A stretch of DNA of 64,000 bases from Mumia flava (GTDB lineage: Bacteria > Actinomycetota > Actinomycetes > Propionibacteriales > Nocardioidaceae), in assembly GCF_002797495.1 (NCBI RefSeq), contig NZ_PGEZ01000001.1, positions 1,178,001-1,242,000 on the forward strand, written 5' to 3'. The notes under the pieces were generated by a model, which saw only the letters and a program-made list of their open reading frames with translations, was not told the DNA's origin and did no database searches. Below, one piece after another: positions 30,203-38,834 of this stretch. Every line of letters starts with the position of its first letter. Positions within the stretch are counted from its first letter, which is position 1. A program made the translations under genes and the position numbers.

Positions 30203-32491
30203 TCAGTGAGCCGACCTCCGGCGCTGCTCCGCGGCCCACCGCACCAGGGTCGACGGGCTCATCGGACCGCCGAACAGATAGCCCTGCATCGCCAGGGCCT
30301 CGAACTCCTGCGCGGAGACCAGCGACTCGATCACCTCGACCTGGCTGCGACGCTCGATCCCCTCCACGACGGTCCGCAGACGCAGCGCCGCGGCCATCTG
30401 CAGCATCGACGCGAGGAACTCGGCGCGCCGGCGGTCGGCGTCGACCTCCGCCGAGAAGATCCGGTCGAGCTTGAGCGTGTCGACCGGCAGCCGCATCAGC
30501 CGCTCCATGGAGGAGAAGCCGATCCCGAAGTCGTCGACCGCGACCTCGATCCCGCCCGCGCGCAACGTGTCGAGCACGCCCGACGCCAGCGTGTCCTCGG
30601 AGATCACCTCCGTCTCGGTGACCTCCAACGTCAGCGAGAACGGCGCCAGCCGGACCCGGGTGCGTTCGACCGCATCGAGGAACCGGGGCGTCCCGAGCTG
30701 TCGTGCCGACATGTTCACCGCGATCGTGGTCCCGTCCGGCAGCGCACGCGACAGCTGCGGCACGTCCGCCCGGACGAGATCGAGCACCAGCTCGCCGAGC
30801 TGCTCGATCAGGTCGGCCGACTCGGCCAACGGGATGAACTCCTCGGGCGAGACCACCTCCCCGTCCTCCGTCCACCGTGCCAGAGCCTCGACCGCGAGCA
30901 GACCGCCCGTCGACGCCGAGACGATCGGCTGGTAGACCACCCGCAGCCGCTTGTCGGAGATCGCGGCCGCGAGGCGTTCGGCCAGCTCGAGCGACCGGAG
31001 CCGCTGCGTGCCCATCGCGGGCTCGTAGACGACGGTCCGGTCACGCCCGGTGCGCTTGCCCTCGTACATGGCGATGTCGGCGTTGCGGAGGAGATCGTCG
31101 ACGTGGTCCGGCCCCGCGTCGTACGCGATCCCGATGCTGACCGAGATCGCCAGCGTCGCCTGCTCCGCACGGATCGGACGCGCCACGAGCTCGCGGACCT
31201 GCTCGGCGACGACCACCGACCGGGCCTGCGCGTCGTCACCGGTCACGAGGATCGCGAACTCGTCGCCGCCGAGGCGCGCCACGCAGACGTCGTCCGGCAG
31301 CCCGTCGGACAGCCGGCGAGCGATCCTTACGAGGGCCGCGTCCCCGCTGGGGTGCCCGAACCGGTCGTTGACCTTCTTGAACCCGTCCAGATCGCAGAAC
31401 AGCACGGCGCGCCGCCCCTCGGTGGCCGCCAGCGTGTCGAGGAAGACCGCCCGGTTGACCAGCCCGGTCAGCGGGTCGTGCTCGGCGGCCTCCTCGAGGT
31501 CGCGGTTCATCCGCATCCGCGACAGAGCCTCCTCGGCCTGCTGGGCGATCGATGCGATCGCCTCGGCCAGGCTCAGCGTCGCGTCGGGCGTGCCCGGCAT
31601 CGGCGCCACGACCAGCCAGCACACCTGGTCGCCCGTGATGAACAGGCGGCGCACCTCGTCGCCCTGCGGCATCGTCGTCCACAGGCCCGACTCGGTCGGG
31701 TCGCCGAGACGTCGGACCCCGGCATCGATGATCTCGAGGATCTGGTCCTCCGACGCGGCCGAGTGCAGTGCGCGCGCCGTACGGAAGAGCACGTCGAGCC
31801 GACGGGCGGTCTCGCGCTGGCGGGTCACGCCGTTCACGGCGACCAGCACGATCACCAGCGCCGGGGCCACGGCCAGCAGGGCCCACCCGGAGACGGCGCG
31901 ATAGAGCAGCACGCACACGTAGCCCATCGCGGCGACGCCGAAGAACACGCCGTACAGCGTCCCGACCTCCCAGACCCGGCGTCGGGCCGAGCCCACCACG
32001 GCACCGCCGCCCTCGCCGAGCCCGACCACCGCCACACCGAGCGCGAAGTAGGCGCTGAAGGCCAGGACGACCGCGACGACCTCCTGCACCCCGAAGGTGC
32101 GTGACGTGTCCAGCACCGCCACCACGCCGACGGCGACCGCACCGCAGACGACGGCCAGCGCCACGTCGTGGACGCGGCGACCCTGCGGGTTGACCAGCAG
32201 GCGCGCAGCCACGACGCCGACGGTCCAGACCACCAGGGCCTGCGGCCACGGGAGGGTCAGCGAGAGGAACAGCAGGACGCTGGCCTCTGCCCCGACGACC
32301 TGGTCACGCCCGAGGTACAACGGCGCCGCGCTCGCGAGCGCGACCACGGGGACCGCGGCCCACCACCACCACGCCTGCTCCCAGCCCTCGTTCGGCACCG
32401 CGACGACAGCGGTCAGGCATGCGGCAAGAGCGAGACAGACCAGAATCCCCGTGATTGCCGTCCCGAGACGCCGGCGCATCGCCCGCGCCAT
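30203..32491 (-). CDS. Diguanylate cyclase/phosphodiesterase (membrane GGDEF-EAL)
   Basis: 762 aa. About seven N-terminal membrane helices (residues 10-225) form a MASE-like sensor, followed by a short GAF-like linker (about 230-330). The GGDEF domain has HDPLTGLVNRAVFLD, the I-site-adjacent region and an intact RLGGDEFAILV. The EAL domain has LLAVEALARW, NMSARQLG, VAVDDFGIGFSSM, KLDRIF and VVEGIE, so both sites look catalytic. It would make and degrade cyclic di-GMP at the membrane. No c-di-GMP effector is in the window. Upstream GGGGGACC may be the ribosome site. Confidence 0.95.
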   Translation of the reverse strand: MARAMRRRLGTAITGILVCLALAACLTAVVAVPNEGWEQAWWWWAAVPVVALASAAPLYLGRDQVVGAEASVLLFLSLTLPWPQALVVWTVGVVAARLLVNPQGRRVHDVALAVVCGAVAVGVVAVLDTSRTFGVQEVVAVVLAFSAYFALGVAVVGLGEGGGAVVGSARRRVWEVGTLYGVFFGVAAMGYVCVLLYRAVSGWALLAVAPALVIVLVAVNGVTRQRETARRLDVLFRTARALHSAASEDQILEIIDAGVRRLGDPTESGLWTTMPQGDEVRRLFITGDQVCWLVVAPMPGTPDATLSLAEAIASIAQQAEEALSRMRMNRDLEEAAEHDPLTGLVNRAVFLDTLAATEGRRAVLFCDLDGFKKVNDRFGHPSGDAALVRIARRLSDGLPDDVCVARLGGDEFAILVTGDDAQARSVVVAEQVRELVARPIRAEQATLAISVSIGIAYDAGPDHVDDLLRNADIAMYEGKRTGRDRTVVYEPAMGTQRLRSLELAERLAAAISDKRLRVVYQPIVSASTGGLLAVEALARWTEDGEVVSPEEFIPLAESADLIEQLGELVLDLVRADVPQLSRALPDGTTIAVNMSARQLGTPRFLDAVERTRVRLAPFSLTLEVTETEVISEDTLASGVLDTLRAGGIEVAVDDFGIGFSSMERLMRLPVDTLKLDRIFSAEVDADRRRAEFLASMLQMAAALRLRTVVEGIERRSQVEVIESLVSAQEFEALAMQGYLFGGPMSPSTLVRWAAEQRRRSAH

Positions 32492-32587
32492 CCAGGTCCC
32501 CCGTTCCCGCCCTGGTCGCGCTCCGCGACCGCCGCACCCAATAGAACAACACGCGCGGCGTCCGCGTGCCCGATTGCCGGAATCGCG

Positions 32588-33289
32588 TCAGGGCCTGGAG
32601 ACGAAGATGTGCTCGGCAGCGTCGGGATCGATCTCGGCGGTCTCCCCACCGCGAGCGACGACGATCCCGCCGTCGGGCGCACCGGAGACCAGCACGTCGT
32701 TGCCGGGGAGGACCCCGACACGGCGCAGCACCGACATCGCGGACGTGTCCTTCTGGAGCTCCTCGCCGATCCGCCGGACCATGAGGCGGCTCGCGCCGCC
32801 GTCGCGCGGGAGCGCCGCGGGCATGTGCATGACCCCGTCGCCGAGGAACGCCTCGGGCGTCGTCGCGTCCTCGCCCAGCTCGGCGAGACCGGGGATCGGT
32901 GTGCCGTACGGCGACTCGGTCGGGTGCTCGAGCAGTGCGACGAGCTTCTTCTCGACGTGCTCGGAGATGACGTGCTCCCAGCGGCACGCCTCCTCGTGGA
33001 CGTACTCGATCTCCAGGCCGATCACGTCCGTCAGCAGCCGCTCGGCCAGACGGTGCTTGCGCATCACGCGGGTCGCGAGGGAGCGTCCCTGCTCGGACAG
33101 CTCGAGGTGACGATCGCCCTCGACGGTGAGCAGGCCGTCACGCTCCATCCGCGCGACCGTCTGGCTGACGGTGGGGCCGCTCTGGTGCAGCCGCTCGGCG
33201 ATCCTCGCCCGGAGGGGGACGATGCCCTCTTCCTCCAGCTCGTAGATGGTGCGCAGGTACATCTCGGTGGTGTCGATCAGGTCGCTCAC
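32588..33289 (-). CDS. ideR: Iron-dependent repressor IdeR/DtxR
   Basis: 233 aa from GTG 33289. The DNA-binding domain is nearly identical in style to mycobacterial IdeR: LIDTTEMYLRTIYELEEEG, RIAERLHQSGPTVSQTVARM. Metal sites are visible: MRKHRLAERLL (His, Glu) and HEEACRWEHVISEHVE (His, Cys, Glu, His). The C-terminal SH3-like domain ends AEHIFVSRP. It represses iron uptake and activates storage genes when bound to Fe(II). AACAAT six bases before the GTG suggests a leaderless mRNA. No clear IdeR box was found in the window. Confidence 0.95.
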   Translation of the reverse strand: MSDLIDTTEMYLRTIYELEEEGIVPLRARIAERLHQSGPTVSQTVARMERDGLLTVEGDRHLELSEQGRSLATRVMRKHRLAERLLTDVIGLEIEYVHEEACRWEHVISEHVEKKLVALLEHPTESPYGTPIPGLAELGEDATTPEAFLGDGVMHMPAALPRDGGASRLMVRRIGEELQKDTSAMSVLRRVGVLPGNDVLVSGAPDGGIVVARGGETAEIDPDAAEHIFVSRP

Positions 33290-33360
33290 CCACCCATTGT
33301 TCCACGACCTCCGGGTCCCCCGTCACCGCGCCGGCGCGGGCCGGCGGCGACAATGCGGAC

Positions 33361-34077
33361 ATGACCACGATCACGATCGACCCCGCCTTCAACGGACCCG
33401 ACCGGTCCGGCAACGGTGGGTACGTCGCCGGGCTCGTCGCGAGCGGGCTCGGGGGTGTCCCCACCACGTCGACCCTGCGGGTCCCGCCGCCGCTGGGGGT
33501 CCCGCTGGAGTACGAGGTCGATCCCGATGCGGGTCGGGCGGAGCTCCGCGACGGGGACGCGGTCGTCGGCACCGCGACGGTGCTCGAGGGCGGCTTCGAC
33601 GTCCCCGCTCCGCGCTTCGTCGAACCCCCGCTCGCCCGGCGCAGCGCCGAGGACTACCCGGGGTTCGCCGAGCACCCGTTCGCACGGTGCTTCACCTGCG
33701 GGACGGCACGCGAGGCCGGGGACGGACTTCGGATCTTCACGGGCCCGTTCCCCGGGGAGGACGGCCTCGTGGCGGGCCTGTGGACGGTCCATCCTGCCTT
33801 CGGCGATCCCGTCGACGCGCCCGTGGTGTGGGCGTCGATCGACTGCCCGGGGAGCTGGGCGGCCGACGCCGGGGAGCGGGCGATGGTGCTCGGGCGGATG
33901 ACCGGACAGGTGCTGGGCCCCGTGCACAGCGGCACGACGTACGTGGTGGTCGGCGCCCTCCGTACGACCGAGGGCCGCAAGCGACTCACGGGCACCGCTC
34001 TGTACACCGAGGACGGGACGCTGGTGGCCCGCTCGGAACAGACCTGGATCACAGTCGACGTCGCCGCGTTCCGCTGA
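33361..34077 (+). CDS. Thioesterase/hotdog-like hypothetical protein
   Basis: 238 aa with GACAAT six bases before the ATG. It starts FNGPDRSGNGGYVAGLVAS, which resembles the helix region of acyl-CoA thioesterase hotdog folds, and has a central ARCFTCGTAREAGDGLRIF and a second part with SIDCPGSWAADAGE and TGQVLGPVHSGTTYVVVGAL. This looks like a double-hotdog protein. Catalytic residues are not assigned. It diverges from ideR with a 71-base gap. Confidence 0.72.
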   Translation: MTTITIDPAFNGPDRSGNGGYVAGLVASGLGGVPTTSTLRVPPPLGVPLEYEVDPDAGRAELRDGDAVVGTATVLEGGFDVPAPRFVEPPLARRSAEDYPGFAEHPFARCFTCGTAREAGDGLRIFTGPFPGEDGLVAGLWTVHPAFGDPVDAPVVWASIDCPGSWAADAGERAMVLGRMTGQVLGPVHSGTTYVVVGALRTTEGRKRLTGTALYTEDGTLVARSEQTWITVDVAAFR

Positions 34078-34168
34078 TCCGGCCCGTAGACTGGAGAGGT
34101 CGCGTCGTACGCAGTGCAGCGTCCGCGGCCACTCGGATCTCTGACCCCACCCCGCGCGAGGAATGCCC

Positions 34169-35752
34169 GTGAACGCACCGTGGTGGCGCAACGCCGTCTG
34201 CTACCAGATCTACGTCCGCTCGTTCGCCGACTCCGACGGCGACGGCATCGGGGACGTCCGTGGCATCACGTCGCGGCTGGACTATCTCGCCGGCCTGCAC
34301 GTCGATGCGCTCTGGCTGACCCCGTTCTACCGCTCGCCGCAGGCCGACCACGGCTACGACGTCAGCGACTACCGCGACGTCGACCCGCTGTTCGGGACGC
34401 TCGAGGACTTCGACACGATGCTCGCGGGCGCGCACGAGCGCGACCTCAAGGTGATCGTCGACCTGGTCCCGAACCACACGTCGTCCGACCACCGGTGGTT
34501 CGTCGAGGCGCTGGCGGCCGAGCCGGGTTCGCGTGCGCGGGACCGCTACGTGTTCGCGGACGGGCGGGGCCCCGACGGCGCCGAGCCGCCGAACAACTGG
34601 CAGTCGGTCTTCGGCGGCCCGGCCTGGACGCAGGTCCCGGACGGTCAGTGGTACCTGCACCTGTTCGACGCCAGCCAGCCCGACCTGAACTGGGACGACG
34701 CCGAGGTCGGTGACGAGTTCGAGTCCGTGCTGCGGTTCTGGCTCGACCGCGGCGTCGACGGCTTCCGGGTCGACGTGGCTCACGGGCTCTTCAAGGCTCC
34801 CGGTCTGCCGGACGTCGAAGGGCTGGGGCCTGCCGGCGAGACGATGGACGCCACGTTCTCCGAGTGGGACCGACCGTACTGGGACCAGCCGGGCGTGCAC
34901 GACGTGTACCGCCGCTGGCGGCAGGTCCTCGACTCCTACGACGGCGACCGGATGATGATCGGCGAGGCCTGGGTCGGCACGCCGGAGGCGATGGCGCGCT
35001 ACGTCCGTCCGGACGAGATGCACCAGGTCTTCAACTTCCAGTGGCTGTCCACGCCGTTCAGCGCCCCCGAGCTGCGACGCGTCATCGACGACACGTACGC
35101 CGCGGTCGCGCCCGTGGGCGCGTCCCCGACCTGGGTCCTGTCGAACCACGACGTCGTCCGCACGGTCACCCACTACGGCGGGGGCGAGATCGGGCTGCGC
35201 CGGGCGAAGGCGGCGCTGCTCACGATGTTCGCGCTGCCCGGGTCGGCCTACGTCTACCAGGGCGAGGAGCTCGGGCTGCCGCAGGTCGAGGTCGCACCCG
35301 AGGACCGGCAGGACCCGACCTGGCTGCGGGGCGGCGGCGTCGGGCGCGACGGGTGCCGGATCCCGGTGCCGTGGGACGGCGACACGTCGCCGTTCGGCTT
35401 CTCGTCGGGCGAGCCGTGGTTGCCGATGCCCGGCTGGTTCGCGGACCTGACCGTCGAGCACCAGAGCCACGACCCGTTCTCGACCCTCGCCTTCGTCCGA
35501 TACGCCCTGGCACGCCGGCGAGGTCTCGTCGACGACCTCTCGGACAAGCTCGTGATGCTGGAGCGCGGCGACGACGTCGTGGCGTTCCGGCGTGACGGGG
35601 CCGACGGCGGCCCGGCGCTGGTCTGCGTCGTGAACTGCGGCGACACCGACCATGCCGTCGCCGATCTCGGTGACCCGATCGTGCTCTCGACTGCGCTCGC
35701 GGAGGACACCGGCGCTCTGCTCCCCGACGCGGCCGCCTGGTTCTTGGCCTGA
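34169..35752 (+). CDS. GH13 alpha-glucosidase (oligo-1,6-glucosidase-like)
   Basis: 527 aa from GTG 34169, six bases after GAGGA; ATG 34163 would overlap that site. The barrel shows the GH13 regions: VCYQIYVRSFADSDGDGIGD, DALWLTPFYRSPQADHGYDV, VDLVPNHTS, GFRVDVAHGL with the nucleophile Asp, IGEAWV with the acid Glu, and LSNHDVVR with the third Asp. YQGEELGLPQVE is the exo-glucosidase type. It releases glucose from alpha-glucosides such as maltose, trehalose-type or isomaltose oligomers in the cytoplasm. TAGACT at 34086-34091 may be its -10. Confidence 0.92.
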   Translation: MNAPWWRNAVCYQIYVRSFADSDGDGIGDVRGITSRLDYLAGLHVDALWLTPFYRSPQADHGYDVSDYRDVDPLFGTLEDFDTMLAGAHERDLKVIVDLVPNHTSSDHRWFVEALAAEPGSRARDRYVFADGRGPDGAEPPNNWQSVFGGPAWTQVPDGQWYLHLFDASQPDLNWDDAEVGDEFESVLRFWLDRGVDGFRVDVAHGLFKAPGLPDVEGLGPAGETMDATFSEWDRPYWDQPGVHDVYRRWRQVLDSYDGDRMMIGEAWVGTPEAMARYVRPDEMHQVFNFQWLSTPFSAPELRRVIDDTYAAVAPVGASPTWVLSNHDVVRTVTHYGGGEIGLRRAKAALLTMFALPGSAYVYQGEELGLPQVEVAPEDRQDPTWLRGGGVGRDGCRIPVPWDGDTSPFGFSSGEPWLPMPGWFADLTVEHQSHDPFSTLAFVRYALARRRGLVDDLSDKLVMLERGDDVVAFRRDGADGGPALVCVVNCGDTDHAVADLGDPIVLSTALAEDTGALLPDAAAWFLA

Positions 35753-35773
35753 CGGCGAGGCGTGCTCGCCGTC
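35751..35773 (+). terminator. Hairpin at the glucosidase stop codon
   Basis: GACGGCGAG (35751-35759) pairs perfectly with CTCGCCGTC (35765-35773) around GCGTG. The first arm begins inside the TGA stop codon. GC-rich, no T-tract. Confidence 0.7.
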
Positions 35774-35832
35774 CGGGCGGGCGGTGCGGTGGGAACCCAC
35801 TCACCTCCGGGCGACGAGCCCGGCATCCGTCT

Positions 35833-35866
35833 GCGTTGCAAAACGATATATCGCGATGTACTGTCG
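35833..35866 (+). promoter_or_regulatory. PadR promoter with operator in the spacer
   Basis: TTGCAA (35836-35841), a 17-base spacer and TACTGT (35859-35864) form a good promoter. The spacer holds the palindromes CGATATATCG (35844-35853) and ATCGCGAT (35850-35857), close to TATCGCGATA-type sites bound by PadR regulators. GCGTTGCAA at 35833 recurs upstream of the convergent MFS gene. Confidence 0.7.
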
Positions 35867-35900
35867 ATAGCACATGAGACAACGAACGAAAGGAACCCTC

Positions 35901-36521
35901 ATGCGTACGACAGAGTTCGACACCCCGTTCGGGCCCCGCAGCGGCCCGAAGACCCGCCGACGCGACCACCGCGGTCACGGACGCGGACGTGGACGCGGCC
36001 CCGGCGGCCCCGGTTTCGGTCCCGGCGGTGCCCCGTTCGGCGGCCCCGAGTTCGGCGCTCCCGGATTCGGTGGACGGCGCCGCGGCGGTCCCCGTGCCCG
36101 ACGCGGCGACGTGCTGCTCGCCGTCCTCTCGGTGCTCGGCGACGAGCCGACCAACGGCTACGGCGTCATCGGCGCCGTGGCGGAGCGTACGGACGGCCGC
36201 TGGCGCCCCAGCCCCGGCTCGATCTACCCCGTCCTGCGTCGCCTCGAGGAGGGCGACCTCGTCATGAGCGACGAGGACGGGACGTTCTCGCTCACCGAGT
36301 CCGGCCGTGCGTTCCTCGCCGACCGAGCGGACGACGTCGCGAAGGTCTGGGCGAGCACCGAGCCGAGCTCGCAGGCCGCCGAGGACCTGCACTCCGGCAT
36401 CCGCAAGCTCGCCCGCGCAGCCCGTCAGGTCGCCGAGGACGGCACCGACGACCAGCGCGCCCGTGCCGCCGAGGCGCTGGACGAGGCGCGGAAGACCCTC
36501 TACGGCATCCTGGCCGAGTGA
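35901..36521 (+). CDS. PadR family transcriptional regulator with Gly/Arg-rich N-terminus
   Basis: 206 aa from ATG 35901, with AAAGGAA six bases upstream; ATG 35874 is in frame but lacks a site. Residues 1-62 are rich in Gly, Arg, Pro and Phe (GGPGFGPGGAPFGGPEFGAP). The winged helix follows: GDVLLAVLSVLGDEPTNGYGV, PSPGSIYPVLRRLEEGDLV and FSLTESGRAFL. A C-terminal helix (about 150-206) would mediate dimerisation. It probably represses itself through the palindromes in its promoter and may control the convergent MFS exporter. Confidence 0.92.
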   Translation: MRTTEFDTPFGPRSGPKTRRRDHRGHGRGRGRGPGGPGFGPGGAPFGGPEFGAPGFGGRRRGGPRARRGDVLLAVLSVLGDEPTNGYGVIGAVAERTDGRWRPSPGSIYPVLRRLEEGDLVMSDEDGTFSLTESGRAFLADRADDVAKVWASTEPSSQAAEDLHSGIRKLARAARQVAEDGTDDQRARAAEALDEARKTLYGILAE

Positions 36522-36525
36522 GCGG

Positions 36526-37785
36526 TCACGGGGTGGGGTGGCGCGAGTCGTAGCCGAGGAACCCGCGCTGCAACCCGACCGCGAGCAGCGTCCCGGCGAC
36601 GCACGCCACCCCGCCCAGCAGCATCGCCAGTCCCTCGCCGCCGAGGTGCGCGAGCGAGCCCGCGACGAAGTCCCCGAGTCGGGGCCCTCCGGCCACCACC
36701 ACGGTGAAGACGCCCTGGAGCCGCCCGCGCAGTGCGTCCGGCGCGGCCTGCTGGAGCATCGTCGACCGGTACGCGGCGCTGATCATGTCGGCCGACCCGG
36801 AGAGCGCCAGCATCACGACGAGCAGCCACAGGATCCCGGCGAACCCGATCGCCGCCACGCCGGCGAGCGCGACCGACACCCCGTACGCCACGACCGCGAC
36901 CGTGATCGCGAGGCCGTGCCGGTGGATCCGGCTGATCCAGCCGGAGAACGCGAACGCGACGATCGACCCGATCGCCGGTGACGCCTGGAGCAGTCCGAGC
37001 ATGTCCGGGCCACCGGCGTACACCGTGACCGCGAGCGCGGGGAACAGCGCGCGCGGCTGCGCGAGCACCATGGCGCACAGGTCGACGACGAACGTCATCC
37101 GGATGTTCGGAGCGCGCCGCAGCCACGACAGCCCTTCGACCACCGACCGCAGCCCCGGCGCGCGGCCCGTCGCGCCCTCGGGCGGGATCGCGGGCAGCCG
37201 CAGCAACGCGTACAGCGCCGCTGTGAACGTCAGCAGGTCGATCGCGTACGTCGCACCGACCCCGGCGGCGCCGATGATGACACCGCCGAGCAGCGGCCCG
37301 ACGGTGAAGCCGAGGTTGAACGACGCCATCCCGAGCGCGTTCGCGGCCGGGAGGAGGTGGGCCGGCACGATCCGCGGAAGGATCGCCGAGCGGGCCGGGT
37401 TGTTCACCGCGAACAGTCCGCTCTGCGCGGCCACGATCCCGTACAGCAGGCCGACCGAGCCGACCTCGAGCACGGCCTGCGCGAGCAGAGCGGCCGTGCA
37501 CAGCCACAGTCCGACCGCCGTCACGACGGCGACCGTCCGGCGGTCGAAGTGGTCGACCAGCGCCCCTCCGTACAGCCCGAGCCCGACCAGCGGCACCAGA
37601 GACACGAGCCCGACCAGGCCGACCGCGAACGACGAGCCGGTCAGGTCGTAGACCTGGAACGCGACGGTGACCGTCGCCATCTGCTGCCCGAGCTGGGAGA
37701 TCGTCTGCCCGACCCAGAGACGACGGTACGCCGGGGACTCGCGAAGGGGTCGGATGTCGGTGAGGAGCCGACGTGCTGCTGCCAC
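36526..37785 (-). CDS. MFS exporter (EntS-like)
   Basis: 419 aa from GTG 37785; longer upstream frame discarded because CACAAT lies eight bases before this GTG and family members begin near LRESPAYRRLW. Twelve membrane helices are expected. The MFS loop is GGALVDHFDRRTVAV and the NNPARSAILPRIVP segment marks the enterobactin-exporter-like group. It probably exports a siderophore or drug. The CGTTGCAACG palindrome lies immediately upstream of its -10. It is convergent with, and four bases from, the PadR gene. Confidence 0.88.
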   Translation of the reverse strand: MAAARRLLTDIRPLRESPAYRRLWVGQTISQLGQQMATVTVAFQVYDLTGSSFAVGLVGLVSLVPLVGLGLYGGALVDHFDRRTVAVVTAVGLWLCTAALLAQAVLEVGSVGLLYGIVAAQSGLFAVNNPARSAILPRIVPAHLLPAANALGMASFNLGFTVGPLLGGVIIGAAGVGATYAIDLLTFTAALYALLRLPAIPPEGATGRAPGLRSVVEGLSWLRRAPNIRMTFVVDLCAMVLAQPRALFPALAVTVYAGGPDMLGLLQASPAIGSIVAFAFSGWISRIHRHGLAITVAVVAYGVSVALAGVAAIGFAGILWLLVVMLALSGSADMISAAYRSTMLQQAAPDALRGRLQGVFTVVVAGGPRLGDFVAGSLAHLGGEGLAMLLGGVACVAGTLLAVGLQRGFLGYDSRHPTP

Positions 37786-37799
37786 GAAAAACCATTGTG

Positions 37800-37849
37800 C
37801 GTTGCAACGAGATAACCCGTTGTCCCGGGTCGACCCGGCGGCGTACCGT
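37800..37849. promoter_or_regulatory. Divergent promoter region with CGTTGCAACG palindrome
   Basis: CGTTGCAACG at 37800-37809 abuts the MFS -10 (ATTGTG as read on plus, 37794-37799). On the plus strand TTGTCC (37820-37825), an 18-base spacer and TACCGT (37844-37849) form a promoter that would start RNA near 37856, just before the leader ORF. Confidence 0.6.
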
Positions 37850-37881
37850 CGAGACACACAGGGAAGGAGGTGGTCCGATCA

Positions 37882-37920
37882 ATGATTGACGTACGGACTT
37901 GTGAGGTGGCTGCGCGCTAG
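37882..37920 (+). CDS. 12-codon leader peptide ORF
   Basis: ATG 37882 to TAG 37920 encodes MIDVRTCEVAAR. The ribosome site is exceptionally strong: AAGGAGGTGG at 37864-37873. The ORF's last codons form one side of an RNA stem with bases after the stop. Preceded by a recognisable promoter. The peptide has no domain. It is likely a translated leader that controls RNA folding, or the whole transcript may be a small regulatory RNA. Confidence 0.6.
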   Translation: MIDVRTCEVAAR

Positions 37921-38024
37921 CAGCTGGTGACGGGATCACTCGCCACCGCGCAGCGAATCCCAACGCAGTCACCCGACCCGCGGGGGCCGAGATCTTGTCC
38001 ACTCGGCATTCAACCCCGCGGGTC
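37909..38024 (+). promoter_or_regulatory. Folded RNA element following the leader ORF
   Basis: Two structures were read by hand. Stem 1: GCTGCGCG (37909-37916, end of the leader ORF) pairs with CGCGCAGC (37947-37954), with an inner TGGTG/CGCCA helix. Stem 2: GACCCGCGGGG (37975-37985) pairs perfectly over 11 bases with 38014-38024 and encloses GCCGAG/CTCGGC (37986-37991 with 38002-38007). Translating the leader would open stem 1. Stem 2 could terminate transcription. It ends 46 bases before map. Confidence 0.62.
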
Positions 38025-38070
38025 GTTCCGTGTCCGGACCCGGCCGCGCACCCCCGCGTACGCTGGCGTG

Positions 38071-38829
38071 GTGATCGAGATCAAGACGCCGGCCCAGATC
38101 GAGCGCATGCGCGAAGCCGGACGCGTCGTCGCCGACGCGCTCGCGGCGATGACCGAGGCCGCCGTGCCCGGCGCGACCCCCCAGGACCTCGACGAGGTCG
38201 GTGCCCAGGTGCTCCGCAAGGCCGGCGCGACCTCGCCGTTCCTCGACTACCACCCCGGGTGGGCCCCGACGCCGTTCCCGGCCTCGATCTGCGCGAGCGT
38301 GAACGACGCGATCGTGCACGGCATCCCGAGCTCCGACCCGCTGGTCGAGGGCGATCTGGTGAGCATCGACTTCGGCGCCCTGCTCGACGGCTGGGCCGGT
38401 GACGCGGCCACGAGCTTCGTCGTCGGCGGGGGGACCGACCCGCTGATCGAGACCACCGCGGCCGCGCTCGCCGCCGGGATCGAGCAGGCCCGCCCGGGCA
38501 ACCGGCTCGGCGACATCGCGCACGCCGTCGGCGCGGTGGCGCGGGCCGCCGGCTACGGGCTGCTCGCCGACCACGGCGGCCACGGGATCGGCCGCACCAT
38601 GCACGAGGACCCGCACGTCCCGAACGAAGGGCGGGCCGGCCGCGGCCTGAAGCTCCGCGCCGGCCTCGTGCTCGCGATCGAGCCGATGCTGATCGCCGGG
38701 GGCGGTGACGACTACCGCACCGACGCCGACGGCTGGACCCTGCGGAGTGCCGACGGGACCCGCGCGGCGCACGTCGAGCACACCGTCGCGATCACCGAGG
38801 ACGGGCCGCGCATCCTGACGCTGCCCTGA
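38071..38829 (+). CDS. map: Methionine aminopeptidase, type I
   Basis: 252 aa from GTG 38071; TACGCT lies six bases upstream, so map may also start from its own leaderless promoter independent of the leader ORF. It removes the initiator Met. Metal ligands are visible: SIDFGALLDGWAGDAATSF (two Asp), GGHGIGRTMHEDP (His), LAIEPML (Glu) and AHVEHTVAI (Glu). ICASVNDAIVHGIP carries the substrate His. No long N-terminal extension. Confidence 0.96.
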   Translation: MIEIKTPAQIERMREAGRVVADALAAMTEAAVPGATPQDLDEVGAQVLRKAGATSPFLDYHPGWAPTPFPASICASVNDAIVHGIPSSDPLVEGDLVSIDFGALLDGWAGDAATSFVVGGGTDPLIETTAAALAAGIEQARPGNRLGDIAHAVGAVARAAGYGLLADHGGHGIGRTMHEDPHVPNEGRAGRGLKLRAGLVLAIEPMLIAGGGDDYRTDADGWTLRSADGTRAAHVEHTVAITEDGPRILTLP

Positions 38830-38834
38830 TCAGA

